From the NCBI RefSeq assembly GCF_001191005.1, contig NZ_CP012201.1, forward strand, positions 3,472,001 through 3,536,000: a stretch of DNA of 64,000 bases, given 5' to 3'. Origin of the DNA: Massilia sp. NR 4-1 (lineage in GTDB: Bacteria > Pseudomonadota > Gammaproteobacteria > Burkholderiales > Burkholderiaceae_D). Below the pieces are notes generated by a model. That model saw only the letters and a program-made list of their open reading frames with translations. It was not told the DNA's origin and ran no database searches. The translations under genes and the position numbers were made by a program. The first letter of the stretch is position 1; each line of letters opens with the position of its first letter. Of the stretch, positions 8,850-17,400 are shown piece by piece.

Positions 8850-9850
8850 TGAAGGCCGCTCAAGCGAAAAAGGCGCCCGCGCGGCGCCGCTGGCTGGGCG
8901 GCGCCGCCGCCCTGGTGGCGGCCGGACTGGCGCCGGCCCTTGCCTCGGCCGCAGCCGACGCGGCAGACAAGGCTGGCGCAGGCAATGCCAGCGGCGCGAC
9001 CGCCGATGGCACTTGGGTGCAGGCCGCGCTGCCGCAAGCCCGGCAAACCGACCTGCGCTCGCGCCACACCGGCCAGCACTACCGCATCTTCATCAGCATT
9101 CCCGAGACACCTGCGCCGGCCGCTGGCCATCCGGTGATCTACGCGCTGGACGGCAATGCCTCCTTCCCCTCGCTGGCCTTGATGGCGCGCACCGTCGCGC
9201 GCCGCAGCAAGGTGACGGGACGCAATGCGCCGGTTGTCGTCGGCATCGGCTACGCCAGTGGCGAGGATTACGATGGCGTGGCGCGCAGCCGCGACTACAC
9301 GCCGCCCTCGGCCAAGGCTAGCGACAAGGAAGGCGGCGCCGACCGCTTCCTCGACTTCATCGAGCAGGAACTCAAGCCGCAGATTGCGGCGCTGGCGAAA
9401 ATCGATCCGCAGCGCCAGGCACTGTTCGGCCACTCCTACGGCGGCCTGTTCACCCTGCATGCCCTGTTCACGCGCCCCGCCGCCTTCCAGACCTTCATCG
9501 CGGCCAGTCCCTCGATCTGGTGGGGCGAACGCTTCATCCTCAGCGAGCAGGCCGGACTTGCCGCGCGCGCAGCCGCCGCAACGCACAAGCCGCAGCTGCT
9601 GTTGACGGTGGGCGAACTGGAACAGGCGGTCGCGCCGGGCAAGCAGCTCAGCGAACGCAGCGCCATGCTGATGGAAAAACGCATGGTCGATGCAGCGCGC
9701 GATCTGGCGGCGGACCTGCAAAAGCAGTCCGCTTCGGATGCCGGCAAGGCTGCGCTGGCCCGCGTGCGCTTCCTTGCGCTGGCTGGCGAAGACCACGGTT
9801 CCGCCTTGTTCCCGGCCCTCTCGCGCGGCCTGGAATTCTTCCTGGAGTAG
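8849..9850 (+). CDS. Periplasmic alpha/beta-hydrolase, Fes/IroE-like esterase
   Basis: A 333-residue exported hydrolase of the putative-esterase family that includes enterobactin esterases. It has a basic N-terminus (ARRRWLGG) and a hydrophobic stretch up to about residue 38; the RRxWL pattern could be a Tat signal, but this is uncertain. The nucleophile elbow GHSYGG places Ser at about 196, and the likely catalytic His lies in GEDHGSALFP. Its ATG overlaps the receptor stop by one base (TGATG). The context suggests hydrolysis of an imported ferri-siderophore in the periplasm. Confidence 0.88.
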   Translation: MKAAQAKKAPARRRWLGGAAALVAAGLAPALASAAADAADKAGAGNASGATADGTWVQAALPQARQTDLRSRHTGQHYRIFISIPETPAPAAGHPVIYALDGNASFPSLALMARTVARRSKVTGRNAPVVVGIGYASGEDYDGVARSRDYTPPSAKASDKEGGADRFLDFIEQELKPQIAALAKIDPQRQALFGHSYGGLFTLHALFTRPAAFQTFIAASPSIWWGERFILSEQAGLAARAAAATHKPQLLLTVGELEQAVAPGKQLSERSAMLMEKRMVDAARDLAADLQKQSASDAGKAALARVRFLALAGEDHGSALFPALSRGLEFFLE

Positions 9851-9852
9851 GC

Positions 9853-10134
9853 ATGGACGGCAGGATCATCCTTCTGGCGCTGGCTGTGAATGCGGCCGCC
9901 ATCTTCTGTTTCTACCTTTCGGTGGAGCGCCAGCAATGGCTGGCGCAGCCGCTGCCCGCGCGGCCGGGACGCTGGGCAGGCAGCATCCTGATGCTGGGGG
10001 CAGTCCTGCTGTGGTGGTCGCAAGCCACCTTCAGCACCATGCTGTTCGCGGTGCTGACCATCTCCATGCTGCTTGGCTCCCTCGTCCCATACCTGGCCGC
10101 CCTGCGCACCATACTGAAAGGACGGCAGCCATGA
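9853..10134 (+). CDS. Small membrane protein of the iron operon (DUF3325-like)
   Basis: A 93-residue protein with three predicted membrane segments (IILLALAVNAAAIFCFYLSV, SILMLGAVLLWWSQA, MLFAVLTISMLLGSLVPYLAAL). Small membrane proteins of this kind accompany PepSY proteins in TonB-receptor operons; the DUF3325 label is by resemblance and context only. It begins two bases after the esterase stop and overlaps the next gene by four bases (ATGA), so it is part of the operon. Confidence 0.8.
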   Translation: MDGRIILLALAVNAAAIFCFYLSVERQQWLAQPLPARPGRWAGSILMLGAVLLWWSQATFSTMLFAVLTISMLLGSLVPYLAALRTILKGRQP

Positions 10135-10430
10135 GCGGCAAGTCCAAAAGCACCATCCAGCCCGACTGGATCAGCAAGACCCTGGCCGGCGTGCTGCTCG
10201 GCTTCGCCCTGTGCATCGCCATCAGCGGCCTGTTCGCCTGGCTGACGCCGGGCGGCCCCGCCGCACCGCAGAAATCGCAGGCGACGATGTGGATCACCAT
10301 GCCCGTCTGGGGCACGGTCCTCAGCTTTGTTTATCTGTTCCGCAGCGGCGCGCAGGCCTGGCGCTGGCTGGGCGGCGCCACCGTGCTGGCCTACGCCCTG
10401 CTTGCGGCCTGCCGCCACTTCCTTCAATGA
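10131..10430 (+). CDS. Small membrane protein of the iron operon (DUF3649-like)
   Basis: A 99-residue protein with three hydrophobic segments (LAGVLLGFALCIAISGLFAWL, MWITMPVWGTVLSFVYLF, WLGGATVLAYALLAACRHF). The MWITMPVWGTVLSFVYLF block followed by AWRWLG resembles iron-uptake-associated DUF3649 proteins, though no search was run. It overlaps both neighbours by a few bases, so its translation is coupled to the PepSY gene that follows. Confidence 0.8.
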   Translation: MSGKSKSTIQPDWISKTLAGVLLGFALCIAISGLFAWLTPGGPAAPQKSQATMWITMPVWGTVLSFVYLFRSGAQAWRWLGGATVLAYALLAACRHFLQ

Positions 10431-11989
10431 GCCAGCCCATGCGCGCCGAAGTCATACGCATCTACAAATCAGTCCACACCTGGACCGGCATCGTCGCCGG
10501 CTTCATGCTGTTCATCGCCTTCTATGCGGGCGCGCTGACCATGTTCGAAGTGCCGCTGAACCGCTGGGCGGCCCAGGAGCAGCGTGCCGCCATGGCGCCG
10601 TTCGAGCAAAGCGAGAAGCTGATCGCCGACACCCTGGCCGCGCGCCCCGACGCGCGCAAATCCTTCACCCTGCACCTGAACGACGAAGAGCACATCCCCG
10701 GCCGCATCACCTGGTCCAAGGGACGCGGCGACAAGTCGCCCTGGTCAGCCGACTATGCCGCCGACGGCAGCCTGCATGTCGAACGCAACACGCCGTCCGG
10801 CATGGCCCAGCTGATCGACCATGTGCACCGCACCGGCGGCCTGCCGGGCGATGGCGAAGTGACGGAGCTAATCATGGGCGTGGTCAGCACCCTGTACGTG
10901 GTGGCGCTGGTCTCGGGCCTGATCATTCTGCTGCCCTCGCTGAGCAAGGATTTCTTCGCCCTGCGCGTCGGCAAAAACCTGAAGCGCATGTGGCTCGACG
11001 CGCACAATGCCATCGGCATCGCCAGCCTGCCCTTCCACATCGTGATCGCCGTGACGGCCGTGGTCTTCGCCTTCCACGACCAGATCTACGATATCCAGGA
11101 TACGGTGGTGTATGGCGAAAAAGTGAAGGCGCAGATGGCAACGGCCAACGCCAAGCCGAAACCTGACCGCAAGCCCGCCGCCATGCTGCCGCCCGATGCG
11201 CTGCTGGCCAAGGTGCGCGAACTCAGTCCCGAATTCCAGCCGACTGCGATGCAGTACACCGCGCCGGCCACCGCCAGCGCCACCGTGCGCATTGCCGGCG
11301 AAGACCCGCGCTACGTGCTGCGCCGCGACGGCTCGATCACGCTCAACGCCATCACGGGCGAAGTGCTGAACCAGAGCACCTTCCCCGGCAACTACAATAC
11401 CTGGGCCGCCCCCGTGGCCGGCGCCTTCGCCCTGCACTTCGGCACCTTCGGCGGCACGCCGATCCGCTGGACCTACTTCCTGATGGGACTGGGCGGCGCC
11501 TTCCTCTTCTACAGCGGCAATCTGCTGTGGATCGAGACGCGCCGCAAGAACGCCCGCAAAGGCGGTGAGGTGGAACAGAGCCGCTCCACGCGCTGGCTGT
11601 CCGCCGCCACCGTCGGCGTCTGCCTGGGATGCGTCACCGCCCTGTCGCTGACCATCGCGGCGGCGCGCCTGCTGCCGGCGCAAGGTGCGCAGCTGAACTC
11701 CTGGCATGAAGCCGTGTACTACGGCGGTTTCTTCCTGTGCGTGCTGTGGGCCTTCCTGCGCGGCGCGCCGCGCGCCGGCGTGGAACTGCTGTGGGCCAGC
11801 GCCGCCAGCACCCTGCTGATCGCTGCCGCCACGGTGTGGCGCGGCTTTGCCATCGGCGCGGTCGATATCGGCGCCGTGGTCATGGCCTGCGGCTTTGCCT
11901 GGATGGCGCTTGCCACCATGCGCCGCCAGCGTCTTGGCGCAAGCGACAGCGTCTGGTCGCGCAAGCGCGCGGCGGCTACACCAGCCTAA
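10427..11989 (+). CDS. PepSY-associated membrane protein (PiuB-like)
   Basis: A 520-residue inner-membrane protein of the PepSY_TM family, which is often encoded with siderophore receptors and proposed to reduce or release iron from siderophores. An N-terminal segment starts IYKSVHTWTGIVAGFMLFIA. Further membrane helices lie near LYVVALVSGLIILLPSL, LPFHIVIAVTAVVFAFHDQ and WTYFLMGLGGAFLFYSGNLL, with several hydrophobic helices near the C-terminus. Conserved His residues in the helices (VHTWTG, DAHNAIG) fit haem or metal handling. The ATG overlaps the previous stop, and this is the last gene of the operon. Confidence 0.9.
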   Translation: MSQPMRAEVIRIYKSVHTWTGIVAGFMLFIAFYAGALTMFEVPLNRWAAQEQRAAMAPFEQSEKLIADTLAARPDARKSFTLHLNDEEHIPGRITWSKGRGDKSPWSADYAADGSLHVERNTPSGMAQLIDHVHRTGGLPGDGEVTELIMGVVSTLYVVALVSGLIILLPSLSKDFFALRVGKNLKRMWLDAHNAIGIASLPFHIVIAVTAVVFAFHDQIYDIQDTVVYGEKVKAQMATANAKPKPDRKPAAMLPPDALLAKVRELSPEFQPTAMQYTAPATASATVRIAGEDPRYVLRRDGSITLNAITGEVLNQSTFPGNYNTWAAPVAGAFALHFGTFGGTPIRWTYFLMGLGGAFLFYSGNLLWIETRRKNARKGGEVEQSRSTRWLSAATVGVCLGCVTALSLTIAAARLLPAQGAQLNSWHEAVYYGGFFLCVLWAFLRGAPRAGVELLWASAASTLLIAAATVWRGFAIGAVDIGAVVMACGFAWMALATMRRQRLGASDSVWSRKRAAATPA

Positions 11990-12042
11990 GCCCGTGCAGC
12001 ATCGGGCTGGCCAGCGCTTGCGCCGCCAGCCCGCCCCTCCAG

Positions 12043-12420
12043 CTAGCGCTCATACGTTCTGACTTCGATATTGTGCCCATCCGGGTCATAGAAGTACCAG
12101 GCATCGGCCAGGCCGCGCGCACCATGCGACTGGCGTACCGGCCCGCCGCTGCGGTCGAACGGGTCGCTGCCATACGCAATGCCTTGCCCGGCCAGACGGC
12201 GCTGCACCGCATCGAAGCTGGCGCGATCGATGCGGAAAGCCAGATGCACCGGATCGCGCGGCGCTTCAGCCAAGAGATCGAGTGTGAAATCCTCGTTCAC
12301 GCGCAGCACGTCAAAGGGCATCAGCTTGCCCTCGTAGGCAAAACCCAGCACGTCCTGATAGAAACGCACGGAAGCTGCGGGATCGCTCACCCGCAAAATC
12401 ATATGGTCGAGAACCGGCAT
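12043..12420 (-). CDS. VOC (glyoxalase/bleomycin-resistance fold) family protein
   Basis: A 125-residue single-domain protein of the vicinal-oxygen-chelate superfamily. It starts LDHMILRVSDPAASVRFYQDVLGF and ends YFYDPDGHNIEVRTYE; the metal-ligand His and Glu positions (DHMILRV, HLAF, NIEVR) are retained. Such proteins act as isomerases, dioxygenases or resistance proteins, and the substrate is unknown here. GGGAGGA lies upstream of the ATG. It is 14 bases downstream of the SDR gene and probably co-transcribed with it. Confidence 0.9.
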   Translation of the reverse strand: MPVLDHMILRVSDPAASVRFYQDVLGFAYEGKLMPFDVLRVNEDFTLDLLAEAPRDPVHLAFRIDRASFDAVQRRLAGQGIAYGSDPFDRSGGPVRQSHGARGLADAWYFYDPDGHNIEVRTYER

Positions 12421-12434
12421 CGTTTTCCTCCCGC

Positions 12435-13211
12435 TTAGTTCATGACGCGGCCACCCGCGATATCCAATGTTATACCCGTGATCCAGGACGAGCTTGCGGA
12501 CAGCAGGAACAGCGCGGCGGCGGCGATATCATCCGGCTGGCCCAGGCGTCCCAGCGGGAAAGCGGCCAGCATGGCTTGCTGCTGCGCCGGCGGCATGCGC
12601 TGCGCGGTGCGCTCGGTCAGCACGGCCGAGGGCGAAATGCAGTTCACACGGATGCCTTGGCGGCCCACCTCGTTCGCCGCGTGGCGGGTCAGCATGATGA
12701 CGCCGGCCTTGGCCGCGCCATAGCCGGCCGGCGCGCCCGAAGCCATGCGTCCGCCGGCCGAGGCCATGGTCACGATGCTGCCATGGCCGCGCGCCAGCAT
12801 CGCCGGCAAAAAGCACTTGAGGGTGAAGAAGGTCGAGGTCAGGTTATGGTCGATGCTGGAACGCCAGTCCTCCTCCGTGATCTCGGCCAGCGGCAGCGGA
12901 CGTCCGCTGCCGCCGCCGGCGAAGGCCAGCAACAGTTCAGGCGCGCCAAAATGGTCCTCGATGGCGGCGCGCATATCCTGCACGGCGGCCAGGCTGGAAC
13001 AGTCGGCCGGCGCCGCGAAAGCCGCGCCGCCCTGGTCGCGGATGGCCGCCACCGTGGCGCCGATGGCATCGCGGTCGCGGCCATTGACGGCGACTTTCAC
13101 GCCGCTGCGCGCCAGCGCCAGACAGGCCGCCGCGCCGATGCCGCGCGATCCGCCGGTAACGAGAGCGACCTTGCCTTGCAGGTCGGGATAGACAGGAATC
13201 GGGCTGCTCAT
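12435..13211 (-). CDS. Short-chain dehydrogenase/reductase
   Basis: A 258-residue NAD(P)-dependent oxidoreductase. It has the cofactor motif TGGSRGIG near residue 20, the structural NLTS-type segment (HNLTSTFFTLKC), catalytic Ser in MASAGGRM, and the YGAAK (YxxxK) active site. The C-terminal ITLDIAGGRVMN resembles 3-oxoacyl-ACP reductase-type SDRs with the usual ItlDGG block slightly changed. The ATG at 13211 has GGAG six bases upstream, whereas the in-frame ATG at 13217 sits too close to it. Its divergent neighbour is a LysR regulator. Confidence 0.92.
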   Translation of the reverse strand: MSSPIPVYPDLQGKVALVTGGSRGIGAAACLALARSGVKVAVNGRDRDAIGATVAAIRDQGGAAFAAPADCSSLAAVQDMRAAIEDHFGAPELLLAFAGGGSGRPLPLAEITEEDWRSSIDHNLTSTFFTLKCFLPAMLARGHGSIVTMASAGGRMASGAPAGYGAAKAGVIMLTRHAANEVGRQGIRVNCISPSAVLTERTAQRMPPAQQQAMLAAFPLGRLGQPDDIAAAALFLLSASSSWITGITLDIAGGRVMN

Positions 13212-13301
13212 GCTCATCTCCAGTGATTGCTTGACGCCAGATTACAAACCGCCTAGGCTTAAATCAAATCATGAATTATTAGGCCATCCATAAATAAAAC
13301 G

Positions 13302-14177
13302 ATGTCTTACCTACTTCATCTGCGCAGCTTCCTCAGCGTCTACCGCCACAACTCGATTTCGCGCGCGGCTCTCGCCTTGCAACTGACCCAGCCCGCCGTG
13401 TCGCGCCACATCAAGGTACTCGAAGCCCACCTCAACACCCAGCTCTTCACCCGCCTGCCGCGCGGACTGGCGCCGACGCCGGCCGCCATCGAACTGGAAC
13501 GCCAGAGCGGGCCGCATCTCGATGCGCTCGACCAGATCGCCGGCAGCGGCGGCACGCAGCGCGTCGCGCTGGCCGGTCCGCTGCATCTCGGCACCAGCAG
13601 CGGCTTCGCGCGCCTGCTGCTGGCATCATTGAATACGCTCCCGGGTCACGGCATCCGCCTCAATCTGCGCGCCATGCCGCCGCCGGCCCTGGTGACCGCC
13701 CTGGCTGACGGAGAACTGGATATGGCAGTCACGCTGGCGCGCATCCCGCACAAAGGGGTGGAATATGAACCGCTCTACGAAGGACGGCTGCAAATGGTCT
13801 GTAGTCCCGCGCTGCGCGAACGCTTGCCCAAATCAGCCGCGCCCAAAGGCCTGCCTCTGATCGACCTGCAAAGCCCCGTGCCGCCCTTGGCCGGTTTCTG
13901 GCGCGACGTCTACGGCGGTGTCGCCGATGCGCCCAGCGCCGTGGTCCCGGACTACCAGGCCGCCCTCGAAGCCGCCGCTGCCGGCATCGGCCTCGCCGTC
14001 GTCCCCGAGTGCCTGGGCCGCCCGCTGCTGCACAACGGGCAATTGATCGCCCTGCCCCTGCCCAAACGCGCGCCGCCGTTCAATCTCCACATCGCAAGCG
14101 CCAAAGGCGGCAGCAAAGCCGCCGGCCGTGTCACGCTCTGCCGCCAGCATCTCATCGACGCCGCCCGCTACTGGTAG
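13302..14177 (+). CDS. LysR-family transcriptional regulator
   Basis: A 291-residue LysR protein. The N-terminal winged helix-turn-helix (FLSVYRHNSISRAALALQLTQ, PAVSRHIKVLEAHLN) is followed by a periplasmic-binding-protein-like effector domain from about residue 85. It is transcribed away from the SDR/VOC pair across a 90-base gap that is AT-rich. LysR regulators commonly control the divergent genes, so it likely controls that pair. The inducer is unknown. Confidence 0.93.
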   Translation: MSYLLHLRSFLSVYRHNSISRAALALQLTQPAVSRHIKVLEAHLNTQLFTRLPRGLAPTPAAIELERQSGPHLDALDQIAGSGGTQRVALAGPLHLGTSSGFARLLLASLNTLPGHGIRLNLRAMPPPALVTALADGELDMAVTLARIPHKGVEYEPLYEGRLQMVCSPALRERLPKSAAPKGLPLIDLQSPVPPLAGFWRDVYGGVADAPSAVVPDYQAALEAAAAGIGLAVVPECLGRPLLHNGQLIALPLPKRAPPFNLHIASAKGGSKAAGRVTLCRQHLIDAARYW

Positions 14178-14192
14178 CCCTTGCATCGGCAT

Positions 14193-14224
14193 AAAAAAAC
14201 GGCGGTCCGTTGCCGGAACCGCCG
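14193..14224 (-). terminator. Intrinsic terminator of the TerD operon
   Basis: On the minus strand a GC-rich stem (CGGCGGT / ACCGCCG arms, with further inner pairing) runs into seven consecutive T residues, about 55 bases after the stop of the last TerD gene. Confidence 0.85.
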
Positions 14225-14278
14225 CGAAGGAAGACGCCATGGGGTCGGCGCTTGTGAAACTCTTTACTGATTCAATCT

Positions 14279-14860
14279 TTACAGATGCGCAGCGATTTGC
14301 GGCATCAGGTCATCAAACGTGCGGCCAGTGCCGTTTTCGCCGATTGCATGCATTTTCCATTCGCCGTTGTGGCGATACAGCTTGGCCATGATCTGCGCCG
14401 AGTGCGAGCCTTGCACCGTCAGGTTGAAGCGCGCGACTTCCTTGCCGTTGTTGGCGTTCACCAGGCGGCAGTAGGCATTCTCCACTTGCGAGAAGCTTTG
14501 GCCGGTGAAGCTGTTGACGGTGAAGACGATGCTCTTCACATGCTCGGGCACCTGGCCCAGCGTGACGTTGATTTGTTCGTCGTCGCCATCGCCGGCGCCG
14601 GTGCGGTTGTCGCCGGTGTGGAAGACGCTGCCGTCACGGCTTTTCAGCTGGCGGAACCAGACCACGTCCAGTGGGCGATTGGCATCGTCGAACAGGACGC
14701 AGGAGGCGTCCAGGTCGATGTCGGCGCTCTTGGAACCGAAGCCGAGGAAGCCCTTGCTCTTGACCGCATCCCAGCCCAGGCCCATGGCCACGTGGTTCAG
14801 GGATTGGCCAGCTTCCTTCTCCAGCGAGATCTTCTGGCCTTTTTGCAGATTGACAGACAT
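14279..14860 (-). CDS. terD: TerD-family calcium-binding stress protein
   Basis: A 193-residue TerD/TerE-type protein. It has the N-terminal MSVNLQKGQKISLEKEAG, the calcium-site region DLDASCVLFDDANRPLD, and the family hallmark HTGDNRTGAGDGDDEQI. TerD proteins form cytoplasmic, membrane-associated stress complexes (tellurite, phage, oxidative). It is the last gene of a four-gene operon with an AIM24-family gene, a second TerD gene and a TerC-like gene. A terminator follows. Confidence 0.95.
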   Translation of the reverse strand: MSVNLQKGQKISLEKEAGQSLNHVAMGLGWDAVKSKGFLGFGSKSADIDLDASCVLFDDANRPLDVVWFRQLKSRDGSVFHTGDNRTGAGDGDDEQINVTLGQVPEHVKSIVFTVNSFTGQSFSQVENAYCRLVNANNGKEVARFNLTVQGSHSAQIMAKLYRHNGEWKMHAIGENGTGRTFDDLMPQIAAHL

Positions 14861-14879
14861 GTTTACTCCTTAATTCAAA

Positions 14880-15578
14880 TTACTGCTTGCGCTGGCTGCT
14901 TAACCAGCCAACGAAGGAACTGCGGTTGCGCGAGCAGATCAGCACCTTGCCCTGGCCCGAGAAGCGCAGCACCATGCCCTCGCCACTCGTCACGCTGTTC
15001 ACCAGATTGCTGAACAGGCCTCCGCCGCTGCCCGTCGCCACCGAGATTTCGTAGCGCAGCGAACTGTCCCAGCAGACGACGTGGGCGTTGTCGATCACCA
15101 CGTCCTTGCCTGGTGCGACGTCCAGCTGGAACAGGGAGCCGAAGCCCGACACTGCCAGCTGGCCGCTGCCGGCGGTTTCGGTGATGAAGAAACCGCCGCT
15201 TTGGCCGAACAGGGCATTGCCCACGTTCTGCGTGCGCACCTTCAGATCGACGCCGAAAGTGGCGGCGACGAAGGCGCCGTCGCTCAGCATGTACTGCTGC
15301 GGGCCGACGTCGATCACTTGCATTGCGCCCGGCAGGGTTGGCGACAGCAGACAATCACCGTCGCCGCGTACTGCCTCGATATGCTGCTGGAAGAAGGATT
15401 CGCCGTTGGCAAAGGTGCGCATCAGCGCACTGCCCAGGCCACCGCTCATCTTGCCTTTCAGCTCAAGCGCGGATTCCATCATCACCATCGCGTCCGATTC
15501 GCAATAAATCTTCTCGCCCTGGCGCAGCGACACATGCAGGAAGGGATCTTCGCTGCCGGTTACGGTGAATGTCGCCAT
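14880..15578 (-). CDS. AIM24/TIGR00266-family protein
   Basis: A 232-residue protein, MATFTVTGSEDPFLHVSL at the start, of the AIM24 family (a double-stranded beta-helix fold often found beside TerD). It contains repeated beta segments such as GDCLLSPTLPGAMQVIDV, GQSGGFFITETAGSGQLAVS and GLFSNLVNSVTSGEGMVLRF. The molecular role is unknown; the association with TerD genes recurs in many genomes. It starts two bases after the upstream terD stop. Long open frames crossing it in other phases are not coding. Confidence 0.88.
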   Translation of the reverse strand: MATFTVTGSEDPFLHVSLRQGEKIYCESDAMVMMESALELKGKMSGGLGSALMRTFANGESFFQQHIEAVRGDGDCLLSPTLPGAMQVIDVGPQQYMLSDGAFVAATFGVDLKVRTQNVGNALFGQSGGFFITETAGSGQLAVSGFGSLFQLDVAPGKDVVIDNAHVVCWDSSLRYEISVATGSGGGLFSNLVNSVTSGEGMVLRFSGQGKVLICSRNRSSFVGWLSSQRKQ

Positions 15579-15580
15579 GA

Positions 15581-16156
15581 TTAAACGCCTACGCCGAAGT
15601 TCGAAGCCAGCGCGCCCAGACCGCCTTTGTAGCCCTGGCCAACAGCCTTGAATTTCCAATCGCCGTTGTTGCGGTACACCTCGCCGAATACCAGCGCGGT
15701 TTCGGTGGAGCCGTCTTCCGACAGGTCGTAGCGGGCGATTTCGCCGTTGGTGGCGGCATTCACGCAGCGCACGAAGGCTTTCTGCACCTGGCCGAAATTC
15801 TGGCGGCGCGCATCGGCTTCGTGGATGGTCACGCACACTGCGATACGTTCCACATCGGCCGGCACCTTGCCCAGATCGATGCTGACGGTTTCGTCGTCGC
15901 CATCGCCGGCGCCGGTGCGGTTGTCGCCCGAGTGGGCCACCGACTGGTCCTGCGATTTCAGGTTGTTGTAGAAGACGAAGTCCAGATCGTTGCGCACTTT
16001 GCCGTCCACTTTCAGCAGGAAGGCCGAGCTGTCGATATCGAAGGCAGCGCCGTCGGTGTTGCGCACATCCCATCCCAGACCCACGACCAGTTTGGACAGG
16101 CCCGGAGCTTCCTTGCTCAGATTGACGTTGCCACCTTTTTGCAGACTGATTGCCAT
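15581..16156 (-). CDS. terD: TerD-family calcium-binding stress protein (second copy)
   Basis: A 191-residue paralogue of the downstream TerD protein. It begins MAISLQKGGNVNLSKEAPG and has FDIDSSAFLLKVDGKVR and the hallmark HSGDNRTGAGDGDDETVS. The two copies in one operon may form mixed complexes, as TerD and TerE do in tellurium-resistance clusters; that is inference. It lies between the TerC-like and AIM24-type genes. Confidence 0.95.
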   Translation of the reverse strand: MAISLQKGGNVNLSKEAPGLSKLVVGLGWDVRNTDGAAFDIDSSAFLLKVDGKVRNDLDFVFYNNLKSQDQSVAHSGDNRTGAGDGDDETVSIDLGKVPADVERIAVCVTIHEADARRQNFGQVQKAFVRCVNAATNGEIARYDLSEDGSTETALVFGEVYRNNGDWKFKAVGQGYKGGLGALASNFGVGV

Positions 16157-16247
16157 GATTTACTTCTCCTTGGTTGGTTGTGACACCCGTACTACATGCG
16201 CAGCGTGCCGGTGTCGTATATCGCACGCCGCGCTTTTCTTGCCGCCC

Positions 16248-17297
16248 TTACGCTGCTTTCAGCGCCAGGGCTTCCTGTTTTTTCCGGTATCGCACCGAGG
16301 ACCAGAGCGACGCCAGGATGAAGGCCACGCCTATCAGGCCGGTGAAGATCTCGGGAATATGGAACTTCATACTCGCCAGCATGATCACCGCCAGAATGCC
16401 GATGGCGTAGTGCGCGCCGTGCTCCAGGTAGACGTATTGGTCGAGCGTGCCTTTGTGCACCAGGTACACCGTCATCGAGCGGACGAACATTGCGCCAATC
16501 GCCAGGCCCAGCATGATGATCACGACGTCGGAGGTGATGGCAAACGCGCCGATCACACCGTCGAAGCTGAACGAAGCATCCAGCACTTCCAGGTACAGGA
16601 AGCCGCCAATACCGCCGCGCTTCACCATATCGCCGACATTCGAGCCTTCTTCTTCCTTCTCCAGCAGGTTGCTGATCGCATCCACGCCGACGTAGACCAG
16701 AATGCCCCACATACCCGACACCAGCACCACCAGCTTCTGGCCTTCCGCGACCAGCGACAGGGAACCGAGCAGCACGCCCATGGCCACCATCACCGCGATC
16801 GAGGACACCTTGCCCAGCGAGCCGAGTTTTTTCTCGACGTTGCCCAGCCAGTGCATTTCCTTCTCGTGATCCAGCAGGAAGTTCAGGAACACCAGCAGCA
16901 GGAAGATGCCGCCGAATGCCGCCACTTCAGCATGGTGATCGGTCAGGTGCTTCGAATACGTTTTCGGGTCGTTCAGCGCCAGCGTCCACACATCGAAGAT
17001 GCTGATATCGGCCGCCACGGCCACGATCACCAGCGGGAACAGCAAGCGCATGCCGAACACCGCGATGATGATGCCCACGCCGAGGAAAAGCTTTTGCCAG
17101 AAAGCGTCCCAGGTCTTCAGCACGGAGGCGTTCACCACCGCATTGTCGAATGAGAGCGAGACTTCCATCACGCCCAGAATGACGGCGATACCCAGCGCCG
17201 TCAGCGCACCGGACCAGCCGGCCGATTGGTAACCCCACCACCCTGCGACAGCAAGACAGATGAAAGTCACCAGGAATGAAATCCTGAAGTGTTTCAT
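16248..17297 (-). CDS. TerC/DUF475-family integral membrane protein
   Basis: A 349-residue polytopic membrane protein of the DUF475 branch of the TerC superfamily. The paired acidic membrane motifs VSLSFDNAVVNAS and ASFSFDGVIGAFAI are characteristic and resemble metal-coordinating sites. About nine hydrophobic helices are visible. TerC-type proteins work with TerD proteins at the membrane and have been tied to tellurite resistance and metal export. It is the first gene of the operon, divergent from an NhaR-like regulator. Confidence 0.92.
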   Translation of the reverse strand: MKHFRISFLVTFICLAVAGWWGYQSAGWSGALTALGIAVILGVMEVSLSFDNAVVNASVLKTWDAFWQKLFLGVGIIIAVFGMRLLFPLVIVAVAADISIFDVWTLALNDPKTYSKHLTDHHAEVAAFGGIFLLLVFLNFLLDHEKEMHWLGNVEKKLGSLGKVSSIAVMVAMGVLLGSLSLVAEGQKLVVLVSGMWGILVYVGVDAISNLLEKEEEGSNVGDMVKRGGIGGFLYLEVLDASFSFDGVIGAFAITSDVVIIMLGLAIGAMFVRSMTVYLVHKGTLDQYVYLEHGAHYAIGILAVIMLASMKFHIPEIFTGLIGVAFILASLWSSVRYRKKQEALALKAA

Positions 17298-17400
17298 CGC
17301 TAGAACCCTTTCTTGTTTTGATCGATGTCATGCAGTGTAGAGAAAACCCGTGATTTGAAAAATAGAAGATAATTGAAGTATTACTTCGGAAAAATCGAAA

